Translations under genes and position numbers: made by a program
Source: Candidatus Bathyarchaeota archaeon
GTDB lineage: Archaea > Thermoproteota > Bathyarchaeia > Bathyarchaeales > Bathyarchaeaceae
Direction of reading: 5' to 3'
Length of the DNA stretch: 40,490 nt
Assembly: GCA_030615265.1 (NCBI GenBank)
Contig: JAUWZP010000006.1
Coordinates: 1 to 40,490 of the forward strand
The notes under the pieces: generated by a model
What the model was told of the DNA's origin: nothing
Database searches by the model: none
The model's input: only the letters and a program-made list of their open reading frames with translations
In this document: positions 22,060 through 29,019 of the stretch, piece after piece
Numbering within the stretch: position 1 is the stretch's first letter
How the letters are laid out: each line of letters opens with the position of its first letter

Positions 22060-22135
22060 CGGGGGGCATCTCCACTTCAATGCTTAATTAATTGCTTAGG
22101 CAGCTTTTTCAAGTGTTTAAGTATGGTTTTTTGAG
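22060..22135. other. attR and right half of the split dispersed repeat
   Basis: CGGGGGG (22060-22066), then CATCTCCACTTCAATGCTTA and ATTAATTGCTTAGG.., is the right part of unit A followed by a full unit B. It matches 4353-4435 and 24855-24905. Sequence left of 22060 (TTATCGACTTGT) has no similarity to the repeat, marking the end of the element. TCGACTTGTCGG is close to the reverse complement of CCGACAGATCG just inside the left end, as expected for recombinase arm sites. Confidence 0.65.
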
Positions 22136-22213
22136 GATGACAGTATGTAAGAGTAGGCTTTCTCGCACGCGCAAAAAATGGGGAAAGGGTGTTTGGCCTA
22201 TGGAGCATTGGAG

Positions 22214-22320
22214 TTATGGTCCCACAACTTTGTATGGGCGCATCATTTCATGCATGCTTCGTGTTCTAGGATGTGGCAGTGCCAGACGTATCCGGGTCCT
22301 TCAGTAGCGTCAAACACGTT
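22214..22320 (-). pseudogene. Relic of multicopper oxidase C-terminus
   Basis: On the minus strand, VFDATEGPGYVWHCHILEHE is the copper-binding end of a multicopper oxidase (HCHxxxH). The frame then breaks: past a palindromic GCATGCAT, another frame continues MMRPYKVVGP and stop, as in intact family members (..LEHEDNEMMRPYKVV). No further domains are found upstream, so only the tail of the gene remains. It lies between the right end of the element and the beta-propeller gene. Its presence suggests gene loss near the insertion site. Confidence 0.65.
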
Positions 22321-22361
22321 TTGGGAGACAAGCATTGCCCGCGAAATTGGGGGAGCGAAAG

Positions 22362-24182
22362 CTAGGCAAGTGGAATCTCTTTCAACAATGCCAAGTTTTC
22401 TAGGTTGTTCAACTTTATTTTTTTATCTGAAACAGTGTAGAGCACGTTCTCTATGTAAAGCCCGCGTCGGACATAATAGTGGTTATCCCAATCGTTGATT
22501 TCTGGTTCTTGATGTGTTATGTTGCCTTTTAAGACAAAGCCGTTGGCTAGGGTTATATTGAACACGAAGAAGCCTTGTTTTGTTGTATACTGATCATAGC
22601 TGTACTGGTTTATTGACACTGGAATTGCGAGCAGGTCTTTAGTGTAGGCAAACAAGAACGCATGGTGATCCCACAATGCTGGCGTGTCGGACCAGGTGCC
22701 TTCAAATCTGTATTCGCTTATGAGTTTCGGAGCACTTACGTTGGTGACATCAAAGAGCGAGATTTTAACGTTATTAAACTCGTCACGGCCTAAGCCTATC
22801 ACGTGATTCTCGTCATACGGATGGAGATAGCGATTCAATCCTGGAATCTTCAAGTATCCCAATATCTTAGGTGCCGTTGTGTTTCCTACATCTATGACGA
22901 AGAAAGGATCTCTTCGAACGACCGACGTAGATAAGTAGCATCGGTTGGCTATGAATCTGGCTGAGTCGAGGGTCTCTCCAACTTCAATGTCCAAAAGTTT
23001 TCCAACTTTTTTCAGGTCCATGTCCATTATGAACAAGTTGCTTCGAGGAACACCGTTCACCCATGTTGAAGTAGCTATTCTGAAGTAGCCATCGTATTCA
23101 TCCATTGAGAACTGGCTTAGCACATTCCCTATCACTTGGCCTTTGGCTTCAGCGGTTATGTTGCTGTCTTGAATGCGTATACGATAGATTGTCGTGTTGC
23201 CGTTGAACTCTGGAAATGTTACGTACATATTGCTTTGCGAAACGTACATGCTACTTGTTCCGCCTAACATGATTGTCATGTAGGTTGGCGCTTCGGTTGC
23301 GTTTTGCATGTTCACGGCTACGAAGGTGGTGTATTGATAGTAGTTGTCTGACCCGTTATAGTAATGTATTTCTGAAGGAGAAATTTCTTTGACCAATCTG
23401 TCGTTTTCGTAAAATTTGGGGAGAACAACTGTATCGTAAATGATGTAGGCGGGTTGACTGACAACGAAATATACGTAGTCATCTATCATTCTGGAATTGA
23501 AGTAGCTGCCTGTTAGCATGAGATCGCGCAGCAGCACGGGATTCGTCTTGTCTTGAATGTCATAGATACGTGCGAAAGTTTTGATGTCTACTATGTAGAA
23601 GTCATATCTATATGGGAATGTGGGGATAAAGTACTTGCTTCCTAACACTGTCAAGCGGTCACCCTCCACAAAAATCCCTATCGGATACAAGTCGCCAAAA
23701 GTCATGTTGGCCACAACCTCAGTAGCTTCGGGTGGATAAGCCTTTATTATCAACAAAGAGTCACCGGAAAGGACGTAGAGATATTCGCCGTCCGTCTTCA
23801 CAATATCTGCTTCGTCAACGCCAGATACCTGAATGTTTGTGGTCGAGAAATCAACCGAGTCTGCAGAAAAGATCACCGCTTCAAAACCCTCAACCATGGT
23901 GGGTAACGCCCTAACATCTTCAGGTCCATAGAATGGAAAAGGTCCTTGAGTTCCCGAATTTGAAGCTAGGAAGTTCCTCAGCGCTTCGTACGAGTTGAAT
24001 GTTGTCAGCAGGGTCGATTGTGGGGTTGAATTGGGTGACAGAGGTTCAGTTCCTAAATCGTAGACGCCAAATTCAAATGCGAATGCGGTCACAAAAGTAG
24101 CTAGCATAATGGCTAAGACTCCGTAAAGCATCGCTTTTTTCTTGATTCTACTCTCCACGAGATTTTCACCAACGAAGAACAT
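22362..24182 (-). CDS. Secreted or membrane-anchored beta-propeller protein
   Basis: This 606-residue protein has a signal or anchor segment near the N-terminus (MLYGVLAIMLATFVTAFAFE, residues 18-37) and then the Beta_propel domain typical of archaeal surface proteins. The start mark of that domain, FSTTNIQVSGVDEADIVKTD, is at about residues 112-131, followed by repeated blades such as DGEYLYVLSG, DDYVYFVVS and YDGYFRIATS. It presumably works outside the cell, and its ligand is unknown. A GTG at 24158 preceded by GGTGA may be the true start, giving a more usual signal peptide. The winged-helix gene 50 bases upstream on the same strand may regulate it. Confidence 0.85.
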   Translation of the reverse strand: MFFVGENLVESRIKKKAMLYGVLAIMLATFVTAFAFEFGVYDLGTEPLSPNSTPQSTLLTTFNSYEALRNFLASNSGTQGPFPFYGPEDVRALPTMVEGFEAVIFSADSVDFSTTNIQVSGVDEADIVKTDGEYLYVLSGDSLLIIKAYPPEATEVVANMTFGDLYPIGIFVEGDRLTVLGSKYFIPTFPYRYDFYIVDIKTFARIYDIQDKTNPVLLRDLMLTGSYFNSRMIDDYVYFVVSQPAYIIYDTVVLPKFYENDRLVKEISPSEIHYYNGSDNYYQYTTFVAVNMQNATEAPTYMTIMLGGTSSMYVSQSNMYVTFPEFNGNTTIYRIRIQDSNITAEAKGQVIGNVLSQFSMDEYDGYFRIATSTWVNGVPRSNLFIMDMDLKKVGKLLDIEVGETLDSARFIANRCYLSTSVVRRDPFFVIDVGNTTAPKILGYLKIPGLNRYLHPYDENHVIGLGRDEFNNVKISLFDVTNVSAPKLISEYRFEGTWSDTPALWDHHAFLFAYTKDLLAIPVSINQYSYDQYTTKQGFFVFNITLANGFVLKGNITHQEPEINDWDNHYYVRRGLYIENVLYTVSDKKIKLNNLENLALLKEIPLA

Positions 24183-24231
24183 AGGGATTCATGTATATTA
24201 TGCTAAGCATTAGAACAGTTTGTACTAAAAA

Positions 24232-24699
24232 TTAGAACGGTTTCAAAGACCAGACTCGTAAGGCTTCATACCAAAAAATAATCGAGACTATGGCTCCAAA
24301 AAAGATGAAAAATAGGCTTTCACGTGTTAGCTCCTGCATTAATAGTAGAATATAAGTGAAATATGCGGTGGTTGAAAAGACGGCGTAGAAAAAGTACCTG
24401 GGGAAAAGTAGTCTTCCCAACTTGACGAAGTGGCGGAGAACTCCAATCTTCACTTCAGTGGCCAACAGATAGGTGCCTCCTACATCCTGTTTCTGAACCA
24501 AACCCAAGTCACGAAGCCGTTCAAGATGGTGCTGAGCGACGCTTGGGCTACTAAAGCGCAAAGCCTTCTGAACTTGACGAACACTCATGGGATGACCGTT
24601 CTTCAAAAGGAGCCAATAAACATCCCAGTCTTTTCCACGAAGCGCATATTCAAACTCAGTCCCACTCTCTGAATTCAAGGAAACAACACTCTTCCACAA
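24232..24699 (-). CDS. Winged-helix regulator with two membrane helices
   Basis: This 155-residue protein has residues 15-85 as an ArsR-like winged helix (DVYWLLLKNGHPMSVRQVQ, ALRFSSPSVAQHHLERLRDLG, then a wing GGTYLLATEV). The last 60 residues form two hydrophobic segments (FFYAVFSTTAYFTYILLL and FFIFFGAIVSIIFWYEAL), placing the DNA-binding part at the inner membrane face. Such membrane-bound regulators often respond to the envelope. Its direct neighbour is a surface beta-propeller gene in the same orientation. The start is a TTG at 24699. Divergent sequence to 25079 contains no gene. Confidence 0.8.
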   Translation of the reverse strand: MWKSVVSLNSESGTEFEYALRGKDWDVYWLLLKNGHPMSVRQVQKALRFSSPSVAQHHLERLRDLGLVQKQDVGGTYLLATEVKIGVLRHFVKLGRLLFPRYFFYAVFSTTAYFTYILLLMQELTRESLFFIFFGAIVSIIFWYEALRVWSLKPF

Positions 24700-24833
24700 C
24701 AGAAGTTGACAAGAGGTTCCTTATATTTCCAATTTTTAGAACAACGCGCACGCACTAATGGTAATGTTGATAACCGTACTTTTAGGCTAAATGGCTTAGG
24801 CAAACTGCTTCAAAACACCTATTTGTTGTTTAC

Positions 24834-24905
24834 CAAAAAATGGGAAGTTTGCGGGGAGCATCTCCACTTCATTGCTTATTTAATTGTTTAGGTAACTTTT
24901 TCCAA
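24834..24905. repeat. Dispersed repeat, intact A+B copy
   Basis: CAAAAAATGGGAAGTTTGCG, then GGGAGCATCTCCACTTCATT and GCTTATTTAATTGTTTAGG, is an uninterrupted copy that aligns across the junction split by the element. It lies in the 380-base gene-free interval 24700-25079. Apart from it, that interval holds the topoisomerase promoter (AAGTTTAAG near 25024-25032) and nothing else I can identify. Unit B degrades after about 24900. Confidence 0.75.
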
Positions 24906-25079
24906 TGTCCAAGCCACCTGAGACCTATTCCACCCTGTCAAAGTTAAATAGCTCCATACAATTCATGATGCTTGAGACATTTCAGTACCCTAGAAGGCTC
25001 AAAACATGAATCCTAAGAAAGCAAAGTTTAAGTCTTCTATCTTCCCCGAATAAGAGACTAAACAGGCGGAAAAACTCAG

Positions 25080-26906
25080 ATGAAGCAGTTACACCACAAC
25101 GGCGTCCTAGTACCAATCCAACACGAAGGAAAAGATCTCACCATCAAGGTGAAAGACACAAAGATAAAGCTAACGGCGGAGCAGGAGGAAATGGCTCTCG
25201 CCTGGGCAAAAAAAGTAGGAACCCCATACGTCGAAGACCCCGTCTTCGCCAAGAACTTCCACCGTGACTTCTCAAAGAAGCTCGGCATCCACGTCAAACC
25301 CGGCGACATCGACTACTCCGAAATCCTCACTCTCGTCGAAAAGGAGCGAGAATGGAAGACAAACCTTTCAAAAGAAGAGAAGAAAAAGCTGGCAGCGCAG
25401 AGGAAAACCCAGAGAGAAGCCAACAAGGAGCGCTACGGATACGCCTGGGTTGACGGCGTCCAGATGGAGGTAGCCAACTATGCTGTCGAGCCCAGCTCTA
25501 TCTTCATGGGCCGAGGGAAACACCCTTTAAGGGGTAGCTGGAAGGAGGGATCTCGAAGGGAAGAAATCGAGCTTAACCTATCACCGGATGCTCCTAGGCC
25601 GCAGGGCAAATGGAAGGTCATAGTTTGGCAGCCCGACGTTATGTGGATCGCACGATGGCGAGATAAACTCACCGGTAAGACGAAATACGTGTGGTTTTCC
25701 GACTCCAGCATCTTAAAGCAGAGAAAGGACATGGAGAAGTTTGAAAAAGCGATGGAGTTCCGCCGGAACCTTCCACGGGTTCAAAGACACATCTGGGAGA
25801 ACATTGACGCCGATGATCTAAAACGGAGAAAGACAGCGACCGTCTGTTTCCTCATTGACAAATTGAAAATCAGGGTCGGCGACGAGAAGGACCCAGACGA
25901 GGCGGACACCGTCGGCGCTTCAACTCTTCGATCGGAGCATATTCGCTCCAACGGCGATGGCACTGTAACCTTCAACTTCCTCGGAAAGGACTCTGTGCCT
26001 CATGTCTTCACCGTCGAACTCCCAGCTAATGTCATCAGAAACCTCAAGGAGTTCGCAGCGAACGCGAAATCCACCCTTTTCGACGGCGTCGGCTCAAGAC
26101 ATGTGAGCGAATTCCTCGATGAGGTGATGACCGGGCTCTCAGCAAAGGTCTTCCGCACCTACTATGCGTCTGAAGCCGTTGAGATGAAGCTGGAAAAGAC
26201 TCCTGTCAAACGTGAAGACTCTGAATACGTGAAGAAACATGTCGCCGCTATGGCGAACCTCGAAGCCGCCAAGGTCTGCAATCACAAGCGCACAATACCC
26301 AAGACTTGGCAGTCATCTTTAGAAAAGAAGAAGGATCGCCTCAAGACTCTACACGACCGAGCGAAGACGGCTCAAGTTAAGCTGAAGCAGAAAGCCAAGG
26401 ACCGGGAAGAGAGATACGGGGAGAGGCTGAGAAAACAGGAGGAAAGGCTGAAGTTGATGAAGGGGAAATTGAAGGCTTATCAGCGACAACTCGCAGAGAA
26501 GAAGCAACAAGGTAAAGACGCCCCCGCTCTGAAGAAGCGCATTAGCCGTCAGCGACAGGCCGTGGCGCGTCAAAAGCAACGTCTCAAGGAGCTGAAGATT
26601 AAGCATGTAGAGCAGATGAAGAAGCTAGGACTGAGGCTGGAGAGTCGGAGGCAACGTGACAAAGCGGCGATAGAGAAACAGAGGCTCAGAATAGAGATCC
26701 AGAAGGAGACCCGTGACTACAACCTCGTGACATCCTTGAAGAGCTACATTGACCCCCGAATCTACTACAAATGGGGAAAACAAGTCGACTACGACTGGAA
26801 AAGATACTACCCGAAGACCCTTCAGAAGAAGTTCAGCTGGGTTGAAACTGATGAGACGTCTCCAGAACGGCCAGAAGAGTTGCCTCCTCACATTCGAAAC
26901 ACATAG
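25080..26906 (+). CDS. top1: DNA topoisomerase IB, eukaryote type
   Basis: This enzyme relaxes DNA supercoils by transient single-strand cutting with a 3'-phosphotyrosine link. At 608 residues it has all catalytic landmarks of eukaryotic Top1: the Arg in KLKIRVGDEKD (with ADTVGASTLRSEHI after it), the Lys in FLGKDSVPH, the Arg in VFRTYYAS, the His in NHKRTIPKTW, and Tyr556 in LKSYIDPRIYYKW. A long coiled-coil linker (about residues 410-540) separates core and C-terminal domain, as in eukaryotes. Known archaeal carriers are Thaumarchaeota, Caldiarchaeum and some Bathyarchaeia. Codons here end in C or G more often than in neighbouring genes. The start follows AGGCGG. Confidence 0.95.
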   Translation: MKQLHHNGVLVPIQHEGKDLTIKVKDTKIKLTAEQEEMALAWAKKVGTPYVEDPVFAKNFHRDFSKKLGIHVKPGDIDYSEILTLVEKEREWKTNLSKEEKKKLAAQRKTQREANKERYGYAWVDGVQMEVANYAVEPSSIFMGRGKHPLRGSWKEGSRREEIELNLSPDAPRPQGKWKVIVWQPDVMWIARWRDKLTGKTKYVWFSDSSILKQRKDMEKFEKAMEFRRNLPRVQRHIWENIDADDLKRRKTATVCFLIDKLKIRVGDEKDPDEADTVGASTLRSEHIRSNGDGTVTFNFLGKDSVPHVFTVELPANVIRNLKEFAANAKSTLFDGVGSRHVSEFLDEVMTGLSAKVFRTYYASEAVEMKLEKTPVKREDSEYVKKHVAAMANLEAAKVCNHKRTIPKTWQSSLEKKKDRLKTLHDRAKTAQVKLKQKAKDREERYGERLRKQEERLKLMKGKLKAYQRQLAEKKQQGKDAPALKKRISRQRQAVARQKQRLKELKIKHVEQMKKLGLRLESRRQRDKAAIEKQRLRIEIQKETRDYNLVTSLKSYIDPRIYYKWGKQVDYDWKRYYPKTLQKKFSWVETDETSPERPEELPPHIRNT

Positions 26907-26968
26907 TAGCGTGCCCAGAAAAGATGGTAGGGTCCGGAATATTTCTATTTTCTAGCTCGTTAGAGTGT

Positions 26969-27886
26969 TTAGGTGCACCTACGCCTCAAAATGACTATAG
27001 GCTTGTGCTCAATTTTGCTCAGCATTTCCCAGGTTACGCCGGTTAAGGCAACATTGAAAGTTTCCGTCATGTCCCAAACCGTCCTTCCAGCACCGAATCC
27101 TCGTGCTCTGTTGGCTATCTCCGCAATTATAAGAGCTTTCTTTGTGCTTAGTTTAGACCCTGCTATTGCGATGGGTGTAGCATGGCGTTTCAGTTTGAAA
27201 AATCTGCCAATCATGTAAGCTGTTGCTCCTCCGCAAGAGTGAATCCCTCGAATTGGTCTGGGACGCGGAGTGAAATGAAAATTTCTTAGCGAATATGTCG
27301 TATCTGTGTCAATTATCATTACTGATACTTTTTTGCCTAGTTCAGCTTTGATGCGTTTTTGTATCTGTTCAGCTACTGCCTGAGCGTCTTTCAGCGGGAA
27401 ACTGACGTAAGAAAATGGCAGGTTGCTTCCATCTATCGCTCCTTCAGAGCCATGCATTAACGCTTGCAGAAATCCAGCGTACTGAAGCGCAACCTGCTTG
27501 TGAGCGCTGCCTTCACGAACTGGGTAGGCTCGAAAGTGTCTAATTGTCTCCTTTCTAAGGTGGCAGAGCAGACCCAGAACATAACCCCAGACCATACGCA
27601 TCCAGTATCTAGCTAAAAAGCGGGCAAGCAAGCTTGGGCGGATAATGCTTTCATCTAGAATATTGCCCAGTGCGGTTGAAATTGCCTTCTCAGAAATCGT
27701 TACGAAGTCTCCATCCTCTATTTTTCCTCTGACAGAGTCAATGATCATTTGAAGGAAGTCTTCACCAGGCTTCCAGTATGGCGTGGCAATCGCCACTTTT
27801 TTGTTTTTGTAAGTCACGTTAATCACATGCGTTTTAATATCAGAATTCCTATGCATTATCTCTAAATATATACATGCAATATCCAT
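26969..27886 (-). CDS. F420-0:gamma-glutamyl ligase-like protein (CofE family)
   Basis: CofE adds glutamates to coenzyme F420-0 with GTP. Family features here are TPYWKPGEDF near residue 37, DGDFVTISEKAISTALGNIL (about 58-77), MIIDTDTTYSL, FTPRPRPIRGI and an Ala/Gly-rich end (ANRARGFGAGRTVWDMTET). It is longer and more diverged than classical CofE (about 250 aa), so a related glutamyl ligase activity is possible. The start is uncertain: TATATATTTA lies inside the first codons after 27886, so translation may begin further in (27853 or a GTG beyond). Confidence 0.7.
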   Translation of the reverse strand: MDIACIYLEIMHRNSDIKTHVINVTYKNKKVAIATPYWKPGEDFLQMIIDSVRGKIEDGDFVTISEKAISTALGNILDESIIRPSLLARFLARYWMRMVWGYVLGLLCHLRKETIRHFRAYPVREGSAHKQVALQYAGFLQALMHGSEGAIDGSNLPFSYVSFPLKDAQAVAEQIQKRIKAELGKKVSVMIIDTDTTYSLRNFHFTPRPRPIRGIHSCGGATAYMIGRFFKLKRHATPIAIAGSKLSTKKALIIAEIANRARGFGAGRTVWDMTETFNVALTGVTWEMLSKIEHKPIVILRRRCT

Positions 27887-27945
27887 CCCTTATAGGCTGG
27901 AAAAGCCAGACGTAAAGTAGAAGCTTCAAGGAGACCGCGCCTGAA

Positions 27946-28434
27946 ATGCCCAAAAAGACAAGCGAAAAGGAACCCATGGACATTTTTAAGCTTCTTCATG
28001 AGGCTTCTGAGCAGAAGAGGAAAGAGAAAAGGGTTGAGCTTCTTCGATCTGTTGGTGTGAAGGAGTTTTTTGAAGACGGCAGCATAAAGATTGACATGAA
28101 AACCTGTAAAGGTGTCGAGTGCAAGTATTGCATAGAAGTGTGTCCCACCAACGCTCTTTACTGGCAGGTCGGCGAGGTTCGTGTCACCGAAGAGCTGTGC
28201 ATCTACTGCACCTCATGCGTGCTGAACTGCATGGTTGACGACTGCATAGAAGTCACAAGAGAGCGACCAAATGGGGAAACAGAGGCTTTCAGCAAGCCAC
28301 AAGATGTCTTTCGGCTCCTTGACAACGTCAACACTCGAAACAGAATTGAAACAATAAAACTGCTGTTCCCAGACGAAGAATCTTACTTAAAACATTATGG
28401 TAAACACTTTTTCCAATTTGGAAAAGAAGAATAG
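27946..28434 (+). CDS. Two-cluster 4Fe-4S ferredoxin-type protein
   Basis: This 162-residue cytoplasmic iron-sulphur protein has one cluster group in CKGVECKYCIEVCPTNAL (about residues 59-76) and a second in CIYCTSCVLNCMVDDC (about 91-106). The second lacks the usual proline after the last cysteine. The N- and C-terminal extensions (about 50 residues each) are charged and unrecognised. It likely carries electrons for an oxidoreductase, and the CODH/ACS operon nearby is a candidate user, though this is not shown. AAGGAG precedes the ATG. It is divergent from the CofE-like gene. Confidence 0.8.
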   Translation: MPKKTSEKEPMDIFKLLHEASEQKRKEKRVELLRSVGVKEFFEDGSIKIDMKTCKGVECKYCIEVCPTNALYWQVGEVRVTEELCIYCTSCVLNCMVDDCIEVTRERPNGETEAFSKPQDVFRLLDNVNTRNRIETIKLLFPDEESYLKHYGKHFFQFGKEE

Positions 28435-28468
28435 ATATAAAGTCTCTGTTAGTTAAGTCAGGAGAACC

Positions 28469-28924
28469 CTATACTTCTTCGCTTTTTCGTTTTGTAACAT
28501 ACAGAATCTCTTTATGAGCTACGTATCCCATCTTTTGAAAAAGCCTAACTGATTCTTCGTTTGGAGTTTCAATCAATGCACAGAAAATTGCTGCTCCACG
28601 TTTTTCTAAGGCTTGCTCAACATGACTGATCAGTTGCTGAGCTACTCCGAGCCCTCTATAAGCGGGGTCAACTGCCAAACGATTTATCCACCCTTTCAGT
28701 CTGCCATCGTAACTGCCGACCACGGCACCTACAAGTTCGTCTTCATGAAAGGCACCGATGAAAAACTCTGGGGAAGCTTTCATCTGCTTCTTGATCATGG
28801 GCTTGCTGTCGCGTCCTCTCGGTTTGAAAGGCAACCCTACGCGGTTCCAAAGCTCAACCATAGCGGTATAATCTTTAATCGTTAGAGTTCGAATTTCTAT
28901 CTGCTTAGAGTCTTCGGTTTTCAT
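28469..28924 (-). CDS. GNAT-family N-acetyltransferase
   Basis: This acyltransferase of about 151 residues has the acetyl-CoA loop VDPAYRGLGVAQQLISHVE (pattern R-G-x-G-x-A), preceded by INRLAV and followed by ENP-like TPNEESVRLFQKMGYV. The substrate is unknown; such proteins acetylate small molecules or protein N-termini. I prefer the ATG at 28924, which follows GGGTG. A frame extension to 28951 adds nine residues of no recognisable value. It lies between the ferredoxin and cdhE genes as a single gene. Confidence 0.8.
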   Translation of the reverse strand: MKTEDSKQIEIRTLTIKDYTAMVELWNRVGLPFKPRGRDSKPMIKKQMKASPEFFIGAFHEDELVGAVVGSYDGRLKGWINRLAVDPAYRGLGVAQQLISHVEQALEKRGAAIFCALIETPNEESVRLFQKMGYVAHKEILYVTKRKSEEV

Positions 28925-29019
28925 TTTATGCACCCAACATCTATCGAGCATTGGCTTAGTGCTGTACTTAGCTGTTAGTGATAACTAAAACTTAGCTGCC
29001 TTCACAGTAGGTATTCATT

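Larger units (their letters stand above)
12605..22066. mobile_element. Integrated mobile element (provirus or integrative plasmid), about 9.46 kb
   Basis: The element is bounded by the two halves of one dispersed-repeat copy, with CGGGGG at both junctions. The integrase is at the left end and a HerA/FtsK-like ATPase at the right. The leftward operon (19302 to 14563) carries three unrecognised proteins, a nuclease and two coiled-coil/winged-helix paralogues. The rightward genes carry small zinc proteins and the ATPase. There is also a ribbon-helix-helix regulator and several very short genes. I see no capsid, tail, polymerase, Rep or conjugation gene, so virus and plasmid cannot be told apart. 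Nearly all genes are short and lack known relatives, as is usual for archaeal viruses and plasmids. Confidence 0.75.

Noticed and set aside
22092-22498. Plus-strand frames overlapping the right flank of the element
   Set aside because: They are shadows of repeat unit B, the multicopper oxidase relic and the end of the beta-propeller gene on the other strand.
26349-26606. Minus-strand Leu-rich frame inside the topoisomerase gene
   Set aside because: It is the antisense of the Lys/Glu-rich coiled-coil linker, which always gives Leu/Phe-rich shadows.
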